Assembly: GCA_937968015.1 (NCBI GenBank)
Contig: CALBSO010000157.1
Span: forward strand, 1-64,000
Source of the DNA: an uncultured Thermomicrobia bacterium
GTDB lineage: Bacteria > Chloroflexota > Chloroflexia > Thermomicrobiales > JALYUS01
DNA length: 64,000 nt
Reading direction: 5' to 3'
This document shows positions 41,528 through 50,428 of the stretch, piece after piece. Numbering within the stretch: the stretch's first letter is position 1; every line of letters begins with the position of its first letter. The notes under the pieces were generated by a model. That model searched no databases and was not told where the DNA came from. It was given only the letters and a program-made list of their open reading frames with translations. Position numbers and translations under genes: made by a program.

Positions 41528-42601
41528 CTAAGTCCATGCGTTGAGGCCGCTCCAGAGTAATGCGGCGAGGTCGTGCTGGAGTTGGACGCTCGCGTCGTAA
41601 TCCCCCGACGTCATCACCGTGATTCTGACGGCGCGGCCATCCGGCAGGAAAATGATGCCCGCGTCGTGGTGCGCGCCCGGCACATCCCCCGTCTTGTGCG
41701 CGAAGATCGTGCCGTCCGGCAACCCGGTGGAGAGTTTGGTGTTCACCTGCTGCTCTTTGAGGAGATCGAGCATGAGCGTGTAATCGTCCGACGTGAGGAG
41801 CGGATCGAGCGTGTGATTGACAACGCCATCGAAGAAGCGCGTCACCTCACGCGGTGTGGTGTACGCCTGCCCGGAGATGACCGTCGCGGTGAAGCCATGC
41901 GCCCGCACTAACTGATCCACTGTTCCCCAGCCGAAATACTGCCCAAGCACTTGCGCGGCGGTGTTGTTGCTCGCCGCGATCATCAACCGCCGCAAGTCGG
42001 CGACGCTGACGGTGTCGCCGTACGCGCCGAGCGAATAGCCATCTTCCTCCGAGTCGTCGTTCTCGGCAGTGAGCGTCAGTTGCGTCGTATCGAGTAACTT
42101 ATGCTGCCGGATTTCCACCTGTGTCCGCCAGAGGAGAAAGAGCTTGTAGAGGCTCCCCGCCGCGAAGCCATCGTCCGCGTTGCGCTCGATGGTGTCCTCG
42201 GCCTGGCCGTCCTCGATGACGATGCCGACGCCGGTGATTCCCTGCGGCTGGTACTGCGCGATTAACTCGTCCACCGCCGGACCGAGCGCCTGCGCGAGGC
42301 CCATACGGCGCGGGGACGCGACAGTATCACGCGGGACAGCGGTATCGCCGCCTGTGGCGGTCATTGGCGGAACGGTAGTCGAGCGCGGGGTGGACGGCGA
42401 ACTGCGCCAGACAATCACCGAGACGAAGAACCCCATCACGACGAGCGCGAGCAGTGTCTCCCGTGCGCGCCGCCGCCCACCACCCGCGCCGCGATATCGC
42501 CGTTGTTCGGTCCGTCTGTCCAGTCCGATACCTCCCCTGTCCCACCGTGATTGTACCGATCCCGCATACGTGCGACAACCCGATAATCGGCGTCTCGACA
42601 T
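41528..42601 (-). CDS. Membrane-anchored class A beta-lactamase-fold protein
   Basis: A 357 aa protein with a basic N-terminus, one helix (ETLLALVVMGFFVSVIVW, about residues 48-65) and an extracellular serine hydrolase domain. The active-site motifs are S-L-Y-K (AGSLYKLFLL, near residue 148), SNN in IAASNNTAAQ in place of SDN, and KTG in AHKTGDVPG. The Glu166 loop is not clear. It may be a beta-lactamase or a penicillin-interacting or peptidase relative; in environmental bacteria this fold is often not a true resistance enzyme. Start uncertain within the Arg-rich region. Confidence 0.82.
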   Translation of the reverse strand: MSRRRLSGCRTYAGSVQSRWDRGGIGLDRRTEQRRYRGAGGGRRRARETLLALVVMGFFVSVIVWRSSPSTPRSTTVPPMTATGGDTAVPRDTVASPRRMGLAQALGPAVDELIAQYQPQGITGVGIVIEDGQAEDTIERNADDGFAAGSLYKLFLLWRTQVEIRQHKLLDTTQLTLTAENDDSEEDGYSLGAYGDTVSVADLRRLMIAASNNTAAQVLGQYFGWGTVDQLVRAHGFTATVISGQAYTTPREVTRFFDGVVNHTLDPLLTSDDYTLMLDLLKEQQVNTKLSTGLPDGTIFAHKTGDVPGAHHDAGIIFLPDGRAVRITVMTSGDYDASVQLQHDLAALLWSGLNAWT

Positions 42602-42800
42602 GACATAATATAGACTTCAATATAACTTCAGCCTCCCATCACAAAATACGGTATCGTCTCGTTAACCTGAGTGGAAGAGACGCGCGCTGCACGGTCGCGC
42701 GGGCACCGTCCCGACTAGATACAACAGTTGGGCCTGTATCCCATGAGGATTCTCTCGCGTCTCTCGTGCGTCGGCCGAACGGTGGAAATTGGGAGTGGCA

Positions 42801-44564
42801 ATGGACAATGCATTGCGGGAGCCGACCCCAACGTCGCCGACTGCGGTTGATCGCGTCGCTCCGCAGCAGGTCAACACGCACGAGCAGCACGCGTCGCTGA
42901 TTGATCCGATTCTTGATCTCCCCCAGCGGCTTGCGCGCGGCGCAGCAGCAAGTGAGCGGACGACCGACACCACGACTGCACCCTTCGACGCCCTCGGGAT
43001 CCCCGTCGTCCATACCGATCTTTCCGGCAGCGTGACGGGCTGGAATCGTGCCGCCCAGGCGCTTTTCGGCTATACGACGCGCGAAGTGCTTGGCAAGCGG
43101 CTCCCGACCATCCCACCGGAGGAGGAAGAGCGATACACGCTCTTCTGGCAGCACATTCTGATCGGCGAGACGATCGCAAACGTCGCGGTCGAGCAGATCC
43201 ACAAGGAGGGCCACCGCGTGAGCGTGCTGCTCTCCGCCGCGCCGTGGTATGAGGATGACGAGATCACGGGCGTCATCGCGACGCTCACGGACCTCTCCGC
43301 CCAGAAAGCGCGCGAGTGGGAACTGACTGCGCGGATCGCCGCGGAGGAGCGGCGCGCGGGGGACGCGGCGTATGTCGGCGCGCTTGCCGCGGCGTGCCAT
43401 ACTGCCGACGACGAACGCGCGATCTTCCACGCGCTGGCAGAGTATACCGCTGATTGGGCCGATAGCGCCGGGGTGGTGACGGCCACCGAGGGATGCGGTG
43501 AACTGGCCGCATATGCGTCGCGCACTGCCGACGCGGACGGGCCGGTCGCCGCGCTCTTCGAGGCGTGCGCGACACACGGCGTGGGAATGTCCCACTCCCC
43601 GGTCACTCCGCGCGTCTATTATCTGCGCGAGATACCGCTCGGCGGCACGACGACTGCCCAGCGGTATCACACCCTCGCCTCCGTGCCCATCGCTGTTGAA
43701 GGAGAAATCGTTGCCACGCTCTACGCGGCGGCATATGGCGCGCGCGCGCCGCTCGATGAAACTTCCCTCGGGACACTGGCCTGCGCCGCCGCGCACGCCG
43801 GGCGCGCGATCGTCAAGGTGCGCGCGCATCAAGACCTCACGGCGCGGCTCGATGCGCTCGAAGCCGCGAACCGGCAGAAGGACGACTTCCTCGCCACCGT
43901 CTCGCACGAACTGCGTACGCCGCTGACAGCGATCCTCGGCTTCGCCCACATCATCGTGGAGAACGACGCGCTTGGCCCGGCGCGGCGGCGCGGCATGGCG
44001 GAAGATATCGTCGCGAGCGGCGGCTTGCTCCTCACGCAGGTGAACGACCTGCTGGACATTGTCCAACTCGGCGCGGGCCGTCTCACTGTCTCACCGGAGA
44101 CGGTGAACCTCACGGCGGTCATCCACTGGTGCGAGCGTGCCGTCCGGGCCTTGATGCACAGCAAAAACATCCAGTTCGCGCTATCCATCCCAGCGGATTT
44201 GCCCCCGGTCCGCGCGAACACCGCACGGTTGCAGCAAGTGCTGCTCAACTTCCTCGTCAACGCCTACAAGTTCACCCCGGCGGGCGGCACGGTAACGCTC
44301 GAAGCCAGGGCGCTGGACGGCGGTGTGGCGATCTCCGTACGGGACACGGGCATCGGCATCGCGCCCGAGCACGCCGCGCGCATTTTCGAACCCTTCGCGC
44401 GCATCGAAACCGAATACACGCGCACCCAATCCGGCGCAGGCGTCGGCCTCGCCGTGGCGCGGCAACTCGTGGACCTGATGGACGGCGCGATCATCCTCGA
44501 CAGCACGCCCGATGTCGGCAGCACCTTCACGGTCTCGCTCAAGACCGCCACCGGGGGTGGATAA
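42801..44564 (+). CDS. Soluble PAS-GAF-like sensor histidine kinase
   Basis: A 587 aa kinase without membrane helices. A PAS domain begins ALGIPVVHTDLSGSVTGWNRA near residue 65, followed by a coiled linker and a GAF-like domain (about 205-345), then HisKA with the phospho-acceptor in VSHELRTPLTAIL near 372 and an ATPase domain with LLNFLVNAYKFTP, DTGIGIAPEHAARIFEPF and GAGVGLAVARQL. No response regulator is adjacent, so it is an orphan. The ATG at 42801 follows GGGAG. Convergent with the gene at 44568. Confidence 0.9.
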   Translation: MDNALREPTPTSPTAVDRVAPQQVNTHEQHASLIDPILDLPQRLARGAAASERTTDTTTAPFDALGIPVVHTDLSGSVTGWNRAAQALFGYTTREVLGKRLPTIPPEEEERYTLFWQHILIGETIANVAVEQIHKEGHRVSVLLSAAPWYEDDEITGVIATLTDLSAQKAREWELTARIAAEERRAGDAAYVGALAAACHTADDERAIFHALAEYTADWADSAGVVTATEGCGELAAYASRTADADGPVAALFEACATHGVGMSHSPVTPRVYYLREIPLGGTTTAQRYHTLASVPIAVEGEIVATLYAAAYGARAPLDETSLGTLACAAAHAGRAIVKVRAHQDLTARLDALEAANRQKDDFLATVSHELRTPLTAILGFAHIIVENDALGPARRRGMAEDIVASGGLLLTQVNDLLDIVQLGAGRLTVSPETVNLTAVIHWCERAVRALMHSKNIQFALSIPADLPPVRANTARLQQVLLNFLVNAYKFTPAGGTVTLEARALDGGVAISVRDTGIGIAPEHAARIFEPFARIETEYTRTQSGAGVGLAVARQLVDLMDGAIILDSTPDVGSTFTVSLKTATGGG

Positions 44565-44567
44565 TTC

Positions 44568-45449
44568 TTACCCGCCATACCGCCAGCGGTAGTAATGCTG
44601 CCCGATGTTGCCGAACTCGACGCGGAATTGCACGGGGTTGTTCGGGTTGTAGGTGAGCACGCGCCGCTCGAAAGCCTGGACGAAGACCGTCGTTGCCTTC
44701 CCGCCGATTGGCACTGTCGCGACGATCACCGGCGAGATCGGATAGCCGGGCGTCTGATCAATCGCGACCCCCGCATCGGTCAGCCGCTTGATGAAATCCT
44801 CGAACGGGCTATACACCACCTGACCATAGCGGTTGGACGGGTCCGAAACATACGTGAAGGTATCGCCCGGTGGCGGCACATCGAATTGCGCCGCGTAGGG
44901 CTTCGCGTTCTCGGCCGTGAGCGGCGTGAACTGATGATTGTCCCCGTAGATATAGGCGCTGTAGGTATTCGGGCTGCTTGGATCGTAGTATTCGGCGAAC
45001 TTGCTCAGATCGGCATAGGTAAGCCCATTCGTACCGGGATCGCCGGCGATGTTGACCTGCGCCGGGCTGCGCTGCTCGAAGGTGCTGTCACCGAGTTGCA
45101 CTTTGCCGCTCTTCAACTCGACGGTGAGTAGGCCGGTCGTGACCAGCCCCTGGGCGGGATGGGTCAGTTCCATTCGCGCCTTATCGAAATACTGCACAAG
45201 TCGCATCCCCTGGCCGGGATTGGTCGGCCCACTCTCCGAAAAACCGAGTGACCCCTCTTTGTATTGCTCGTTCTGCCCATCGCGCGCGGTTGCCAGAGGC
45301 CCCCAGAAGTTCGGGCGGACTGCTTCGCCCGATAGCCACTGCTGTTTAAACGTATCGGACGCGTACGACGTCGCCGCTTGCACGCCGACTGTCCCGATCC
45401 AGATTGCTGCCAGTGTCATCGAGAGCGTGAAAATCCATCGCGGACGCAT
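44568..45449 (-). CDS. Secreted single-domain protein (WGP/YFDK domain)
   Basis: Exported protein of 293 aa with a signal peptide ending near VQAA (residue 26). The whole mature part is the domain shared with the N-terminal half of the protein at 30382: PNFWGPLATA, GMRLVQYFDKARMELTHP, GLLTVELKSGKVQLGDSTF, PAQVNIAGD, VFVQAFERRVLTYNPNNP and IGQHYYRWRYGG at the very end. I know no name for this domain; it is aromatic-rich and may bind carbohydrate or cell-wall material. The ATG follows GGGGG. Confidence 0.83.
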   Translation of the reverse strand: MRPRWIFTLSMTLAAIWIGTVGVQAATSYASDTFKQQWLSGEAVRPNFWGPLATARDGQNEQYKEGSLGFSESGPTNPGQGMRLVQYFDKARMELTHPAQGLVTTGLLTVELKSGKVQLGDSTFEQRSPAQVNIAGDPGTNGLTYADLSKFAEYYDPSSPNTYSAYIYGDNHQFTPLTAENAKPYAAQFDVPPPGDTFTYVSDPSNRYGQVVYSPFEDFIKRLTDAGVAIDQTPGYPISPVIVATVPIGGKATTVFVQAFERRVLTYNPNNPVQFRVEFGNIGQHYYRWRYGG

Positions 45450-45626
45450 GTCTGACCCCCTTCATCGCCCGCATCGTCGCGGATCCGTTCTGACGCATCC
45501 CTGTATACGTGCGACCCATTGTACCGGTTCACACCCACTCGACCATCATCGCCATTCCCCGCCCGATGCCGGTGCATACCGCCCGGACGCCGTATCATCC
45601 CGCGCTGTTCATGGAATTTTCCCCGT

Positions 45627-46412
45627 CTACCGCCCCGTAAAGGTTGGCGGGCGCTTCTCGCGGAAGGCTGCGACGCCCTCGGCGTAATCATGCGTGCGGC
45701 TGGCGAGTTCCTGCATATCCGCCTCGTAGTCAAGGATGTCGTCGAGATGCGGCATGACGGCGCGATTGAAGGCGCGTTTCGTCAGGCCAATCGCCCGCGT
45801 CGGCAGGACGGCGAGGCGGACAGCCAGCGCCCGCGTCGTCTCCATCAGTTCCGCCGCCGACACGACCTGGTTGACGAGGCCGAGACGGAGCGATTCTTCC
45901 GCGCCGATGCGGTCGCCGGTGAAGGCGAGTTCCGCCGCCTTCGCGTAGCCGACGAGCATCGGCAGGAAGAATGTCCCGCCGCTGTCCGGCACCAGGCCGA
46001 TCTTGACGAACGCCTGCACGAACGAGGCCGTCTCGCTCGCGATACGGATATCGCACGCCAAGGCGAGGTTCGCACCCGCGCCCGCCGCGACGCCATTGAT
46101 CGCCGCGATGACCGGCTTTTCCATCGCGCGGATACGCTGTACCAGTGGATTGTAGCCGTGGCGGAGGTGATCGCCGATGGACACCTGACGATCATCCTCC
46201 GACCGGGCATTCAGGTCCTGCCCCGCGCAGAAGCCGCGCCCCGCGCCCGTCAGGACGATGCAGCGCACCGCTGCATCCCGCTCCGCGCCGCGCAAGGCGT
46301 CCTGCAACTCCTGGAGCATCATATCCGTCACCGCGTTGAGCACGTCCGGCCGGTTCAGGGTCAGCGTCAGCACGCCATCGTTGGTATCGCTGAGGAGAGT
46401 TTCGTATGCCAT
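45627..46412 (-). CDS. Enoyl-CoA hydratase/isomerase family, PaaG-like
   Basis: Crotonase-fold enzyme, 261 aa. CIVLTGAGRGFCAGQDL forms the first half of the oxyanion hole. GAGANLALACDIRIASE has Asn where hydratases have the first catalytic Glu, while GLVPDSGGTFFLP keeps the Asp of PaaG-type isomerases. It is therefore more likely an isomerase of ring-opened or unsaturated acyl-CoA than a hydratase. Last of three crotonase genes on this strand; 31 bp after the next one upstream. Confidence 0.87.
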   Translation of the reverse strand: MAYETLLSDTNDGVLTLTLNRPDVLNAVTDMMLQELQDALRGAERDAAVRCIVLTGAGRGFCAGQDLNARSEDDRQVSIGDHLRHGYNPLVQRIRAMEKPVIAAINGVAAGAGANLALACDIRIASETASFVQAFVKIGLVPDSGGTFFLPMLVGYAKAAELAFTGDRIGAEESLRLGLVNQVVSAAELMETTRALAVRLAVLPTRAIGLTKRAFNRAVMPHLDDILDYEADMQELASRTHDYAEGVAAFREKRPPTFTGR

Positions 46413-46443
46413 GTTTCGCTCCGTTCTGCCAACTGCCGACTGG

Positions 46444-47220
46444 CTACTTCCCCTTCCACTGCGGCGGGCGTTTTTCGAGGAAGGCGGCCATCCCCTCGCG
46501 CATATCCTCGGTGGAGAAGAGGAGGAAGAAGTTCTTGCGCTCGGCATCGAGGCCCGCTTCGAGCGTCATGTCATACGTCTTGAGCACGGCGTCCTTGCCC
46601 ATCATCACCGCGAGCGGGGGGCGCGCGGCGACCTCCTTTGCCAGGTGTGTGGCGGATTCGAGTGTCAGTTCGTTCGGCACGACACGGTTGACGAGCCCGG
46701 CGGCAAATGCCTCCCGCGCGGTGATCTGCCGCCCGGTCAGCACCATCTCCATCGCCAGCGCTTTGCCGACGGCGCGCGTCAACCGCTGCGTGCCGCCCGC
46801 ACCGGGGATGATACCGATGAGGATTTCCGGCTGGCCGAAGCGGGCGGACTCGGAGGCGACGATCATGTCACACATCATCGCCAGTTCACAGCCACCGCCG
46901 AGTGCGTAGCCACTGACCGCCGCGATCAGGGGCGTTCGCACCTTGCGTATCCGCTCCCATCGGGCGAACTGATTGCGCTTGAGCATCTCGACCGCCGAGA
47001 CGTCCGCCATCTCGCCGATGTCCGCGCCCGCCGCGAACGCCCGTTCATTGCCCGTTATCACGATGCAGCGCGCCGCGTCGTCCGCATCCAGCGCCTCCAG
47101 GGCGTCCACCAATTCCGTCATCAGCGGCCCACTGAGCGCGTTGAGCACCTTCGGCCTGTTCAGCCGCACCACCGCGATCCCCTCTCCCCGCTCAACGAGA
47201 ATATGCTCGTACTCAGCCAT
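46444..47220 (-). CDS. Enoyl-CoA hydratase
   Basis: Crotonase of 258 aa that hydrates trans-2-enoyl-CoA in fatty-acid or aromatic breakdown. Both catalytic glutamates are present: GGGCELAMMCD and FGQPEILIGIIPGAGGTQRL; the oxyanion hole is in AFAAGADIGEMA. The ATG at 47220 overlaps the stop of the upstream crotonase gene by 8 bp, with GGAGGGG before it. Confidence 0.93.
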   Translation of the reverse strand: MAEYEHILVERGEGIAVVRLNRPKVLNALSGPLMTELVDALEALDADDAARCIVITGNERAFAAGADIGEMADVSAVEMLKRNQFARWERIRKVRTPLIAAVSGYALGGGCELAMMCDMIVASESARFGQPEILIGIIPGAGGTQRLTRAVGKALAMEMVLTGRQITAREAFAAGLVNRVVPNELTLESATHLAKEVAARPPLAVMMGKDAVLKTYDMTLEAGLDAERKNFFLLFSTEDMREGMAAFLEKRPPQWKGK

Positions 47221-48190
47221 CCAACCCCTCCGTAGGAATAAGTGGTTTGCCGCAGACGCCGCAGAAGTGGAATTCGGCGGGGAGGCCGGTCGCGCCACAG
47301 TGAGGACAGGTCTGCGTCCACGCGCCCCAGAGTCGCTCGCTCGATCCGCCCGATGCCGCGCGCTCACGCAGGCCGCGCACGTCCGGCATCCGCTTCTCAG
47401 TGAACGACATCATCCCCTCGTAGGTTTCCAACGCGGCGGTGTGCTCGGTCAGCCAGTCCCGCGCGTGACCGACGGTGAGTGACCATGAGAGGTTCCGCCA
47501 GAAGTTCGTCTGTTCCTTCGTGTAGCGCATGATCGCGGGGAGTTTATCAATCAACTTCTCGACCATCTCATCCACGGCGGCGTCCAGTTCGGCGCGCGGG
47601 ACGGTGCGGTTCACCAATCCCCAATCGAGCGCCTTGCGCGCGTCAATCGGTTCGGAGAGCCAGATCATCTCCCGCGCCCGCCGGTCGCCGATGATCAGCG
47701 GCAGCCACTGCGTCGCGCCCGCCGCCGGGACGCTGCCGCGCGCCGTGCCGATCTGCCGGATCGTGATGTCGTCCGCCGCGACGGCGAGGTCGCACGCCAT
47801 ATTGAACTCGTTGCCGCCACCGACGACGAGGCCATTGAGGCGCGCGACCGTCGGCTTACCGATGTTGCGGAGGCGGTCGTGCGCCTCGATGAACGCGCCC
47901 ATCCACTTCCAGTAATCGCGCGGGTATGCCAAAAAGTGTTCGCGCTGCTCGCGGAGGTCCGCACCGGTGCAGAAGGCGCGCTCCCCCGCCCCGGTGAGGA
48001 CGAGCACCGCGACGGCATCATCGAACGAGGCGTCCTGAAAGGCGCGGCCCATCTCGGTCAGTGTCTGATAATCGAGCGCATTCAGAACAGCGGGCCGGTT
48101 GATCGTCACCGTCGCGCGCCACTCCCGTTTCTCATAGATGATGCGCTCGAAGCCGAACGACTCAGCGGGCTGCGCGGGGGGATAAACCAT
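47213..48190 (-). CDS. Crotonase-family protein with C-terminal zinc ribbon
   Basis: A 325 aa member: crotonase core (TINRPAVLNALDYQTL, FCTGADLREQREHF, VVGGGNEFNMACDLAVAADD, PAAGATQWLPLIIG) followed by about 60 extra residues ending in a zinc ribbon, CPHCGATGLPAEFHFCGVCG. Such a ribbon is unusual for a crotonase. The residues after the first Glu position differ from true hydratases, so the reaction is uncertain; ring hydrolysis or hydration in aromatic-CoA breakdown is possible. The ATG at 48190 follows AGGAG. Confidence 0.85.
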   Translation of the reverse strand: MVYPPAQPAESFGFERIIYEKREWRATVTINRPAVLNALDYQTLTEMGRAFQDASFDDAVAVLVLTGAGERAFCTGADLREQREHFLAYPRDYWKWMGAFIEAHDRLRNIGKPTVARLNGLVVGGGNEFNMACDLAVAADDITIRQIGTARGSVPAAGATQWLPLIIGDRRAREMIWLSEPIDARKALDWGLVNRTVPRAELDAAVDEMVEKLIDKLPAIMRYTKEQTNFWRNLSWSLTVGHARDWLTEHTAALETYEGMMSFTEKRMPDVRGLRERAASGGSSERLWGAWTQTCPHCGATGLPAEFHFCGVCGKPLIPTEGLDG

Positions 48191-48246
48191 CGTGTACGCT
48201 CCTGCTTTGCGGTCATGTGCATCTGATGAGACGCGACGGAGGATAC

Positions 48247-48311
48247 CGCAGCAACGAGCAACGAGCAACGAGAGGGGCGGCATTCCCCTCTCGTTGCTCA
48301 TTGCTCGTTGC
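48247..48311. repeat. GAGCAACGA repeat hairpin between two genes
   Basis: Tandem GCAACGA units on the left and their inverse on the right. GAGCAACGAGAGGGG (48263-48277) pairs perfectly with 48285-48299, loop 48278-48284, and the pairing continues partly outward. It starts near the crotonase promoter side and ends 5 bp before the stop of the Cys-rich gene at 48316. Confidence 0.82.
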
Positions 48312-48315
48312 TTAG

Positions 48316-48807
48316 TTAGAGCGCGTCAATGTTGAACGCGGGCGGCTCCAGTGGCAGAGGTGGGGCGGCCTCGGGGTGGAAAGGCTCGAAGTTGACGGGG
48401 TTGCCCGCATAGTGGCACTCATGGCAAACCTGCCGCTCGCCATGCCAACGGCAACCGGCGCAGTATCCGCCACCGTAGAAGTAATCGAAGAGGCGCGCGT
48501 CCATCGTTGTCAGCGATTTGGCAGTTGCAAGGCGCAGGTATTCCGCGATCACGAGTCGTTCCAGGCCGCGCGGCATGCATTCCGGGTAGGGGAGGAGGAA
48601 TGACTCGGACGATGCGCGATCCCGAATCGTGATGAACTCGCCCGCGTCGGTCTGTGCGCGTTGCATAACTTCAAAGAGATCCCACTCGACACCGGCCATC
48701 GCGGAGAGGTATTGGAGGAGGTGCGCCTTGTCAATCGTGCGCGTCGCGAGGTGGTCCAGCAAGGGACGGACACGCTGCACGACTTCCTGTGTCGCGAGAT
48801 ATACCAT
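48316..48807 (-). CDS. Cys-rich hypothetical protein
   Basis: A 163 aa protein not recognised. The N-terminal 100 residues are helical (VQRVRPLLDHLATRTIDK); the C-terminal part has CAGCRWHGERQVCHECHYAG, two Cys pairs that probably bind zinc, then a Pro-rich tail. It lies upstream of the crotonase with its own zinc ribbon, on the same strand, so the two may be partners (inference). The start ATG at 48807 is clear. Confidence 0.65.
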   Translation of the reverse strand: MVYLATQEVVQRVRPLLDHLATRTIDKAHLLQYLSAMAGVEWDLFEVMQRAQTDAGEFITIRDRASSESFLLPYPECMPRGLERLVIAEYLRLATAKSLTTMDARLFDYFYGGGYCAGCRWHGERQVCHECHYAGNPVNFEPFHPEAAPPLPLEPPAFNIDAL

Positions 48808-48855
48808 AGATTTCCCCCCGTCTTCTCTGTCGCGCGCCTATGCTATTGTCATAAC

Positions 48856-48880
48856 TATACGTATATCGTACCACGCGTGG
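48856..48880 (-). promoter_or_regulatory. Two adjacent 10-bp palindromes upstream of the Cys-rich gene
   Basis: TATACGTATA (48856-48865) and CCACGCGTGG (48871-48880), 49 bp before the start at 48807. They could be operator and promoter elements. Assigned on symmetry only. Confidence 0.35.
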
Positions 48881-48964
48881 GGCTTCCCCACAATCAACGT
48901 TCCCACTGAACACAACAGGGATTGTTATGCGTATGCACAACCGCAAGATTGATGCCAGATTCGC

Positions 48965-49077
48965 AATGAGCAATGAGCAACGAGCAATGAGGCCAACTTC
49001 GGAGGCTCGGCGTTCAAGCAACGACCACGGCGGTCATCACAGATCACTCATTGCTCATTGCTCGTTGCTCATTGCTC
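48965..49077. repeat. GAGCAATGA repeat, inverted pair
   Basis: Direct units AATGAGCAATGAGCAACGAG at 48965-48988 and inverse units (CATTGCTCATTGCTCGTTGC) at 49048-49077, flanking a 60-bp loop. The inverse arm ends 2 bp before the stop codon of the histidine kinase gene at 49079. Confidence 0.8.
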
Positions 49078-49078
49078 C

Positions 49079-50428
49079 CTAGGTCGTGCGCGGTGTGCGA
49101 GGGAGGATGAAGGAGAAGCGCGTACCGCGACCCGCTTCGCTCTCGACCCAGATGCGGCCGCCGTGCGCCTCGACGAAGCCGCGAGCAATCGCCAAGCCAA
49201 GGCCCGCGCCGCCCGTCTCACGCGAGCGGGACTTCTCACCGCGATAAAACCGCTCGAAGATGTGTGGCAGGTCGTGTGCCGGGATGCCCTCACCCGTATC
49301 TACGACATCTACCTGCACGCCTTCGGCGACCGCGCGGGCGGTGACGGCGACCGTGCCATCGGCGGGCGTGTGCCGCAGGGCATTCTGTACGAGATTGGTG
49401 AGCACACGGCGGACGGCGGGTGTATCCATGATAACGGGGCCAACCATGCCCTCGACGCCACCGGCGATGTGAATTTCGCGCGCCGCTGCTTGCGCGGACA
49501 ACCCTTCGATGACCTCAGCGATCAAATCGGGGATCGTCGCGGGGGCGAGCGAGAGCGCCAGTTGGCCCGCCTCGAGTTGCGAGAGTTCGAAGAGGTCCGT
49601 AATGAGGGCGGAGAGCGTGCGGATTTCGCGGCCCATCGTCGCGTGGAAGCGTGCGGTCGTCTCCGCATCCGTCACGACGCCATCAGTAATCGCCTCGATC
49701 ATCGCGCGGATCGAGGAGAGCGGCGTGCGGAGGTCGTGCGAGATGGCGGCGACGAGCATCCGGCGCGCTTCGTCATCAGCGGTGCGGCGCTCGGCGGCTT
49801 CCTCCAGTTGCTCCGCCATGCTGTTGAAGGCGACGGTCAGCGCGCGTACCTCGTTCGCCGCGTCGGCGGTCGGCGGTGGGACACGCACCGTAAGATCGCC
49901 CGTCGCCAGCGTGGCCGCCGCGTCGCTGACGGCGCGCAGGCGGTCGGTGAGCGATCCCGCGAGCACCGCGCCGAGCGCGACGCTGACGACGACGGCGAAG
50001 AATGAAAGAAGCGAGAGGAGGAGCACATCGTGACGCGACGCGAACATGAGCAGCGCGGAGAAAAGCACGTTGATGAGCGCGACGACCGACCCCGCGACGA
50101 GCGCGCCGATGATCCGCGCCCGGATTGTCCGCAGCACGTCGGTCTGCATCAGCCAGAGGCCGACACCCATCACACCGAGCGAGAGCAGGCCGGAGACGGC
50201 AAGGAACGCGGCCGTCTTCCCCAGGTCAACCGCCCGTGGATGCCAGATCGCGACTGACAGCAATTCCACCACCACAAACGCGGCGCAGACTGCTGCCAAT
50301 GCCGACACGAACCGGCGGCGCATCATGATGTTCAGGTCAGGGGACATGCCAGAAAGCGTCGAGCTATCTGGTGGTAGCAGGCTGCGACGAGATACTTCCC
50401 CTCCATGCTGCTTGCTGTCTCGCGTCAC
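49079..50428 (-). CDS. HAMP-type membrane sensor histidine kinase
   Basis: A 449 aa kinase with three to four N-terminal helices (residues 40-165), a HAMP domain (SLTDRLRAVSDAAATLATGD), HisKA with AAISHDLRTPLSSI near residue 228 and an ATPase domain (LTNLVQNALRHTP, DTGEGIPAHDLPHIFERF, GAGLGLAIARGF). Its GTG start overlaps the stop of the OmpR-type regulator gene, so the two form one two-component system. The signal is unknown; the extracellular loops are short, suggesting membrane sensing. Confidence 0.92.
   Translation of the reverse strand: MTRDSKQHGGEVSRRSLLPPDSSTLSGMSPDLNIMMRRRFVSALAAVCAAFVVVELLSVAIWHPRAVDLGKTAAFLAVSGLLSLGVMGVGLWLMQTDVLRTIRARIIGALVAGSVVALINVLFSALLMFASRHDVLLLSLLSFFAVVVSVALGAVLAGSLTDRLRAVSDAAATLATGDLTVRVPPPTADAANEVRALTVAFNSMAEQLEEAAERRTADDEARRMLVAAISHDLRTPLSSIRAMIEAITDGVVTDAETTARFHATMGREIRTLSALITDLFELSQLEAGQLALSLAPATIPDLIAEVIEGLSAQAAAREIHIAGGVEGMVGPVIMDTPAVRRVLTNLVQNALRHTPADGTVAVTARAVAEGVQVDVVDTGEGIPAHDLPHIFERFYRGEKSRSRETGGAGLGLAIARGFVEAHGGRIWVESEAGRGTRFSFILPRTPRTT

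Noticed and set aside
47213..48190. Assignment as 6-oxocyclohexenecarbonyl-CoA hydrolase
   Set aside because: Some stretches (AGATQWL) resemble it, but no other anaerobic benzoyl-CoA pathway gene is in the window and the evidence is only by eye.
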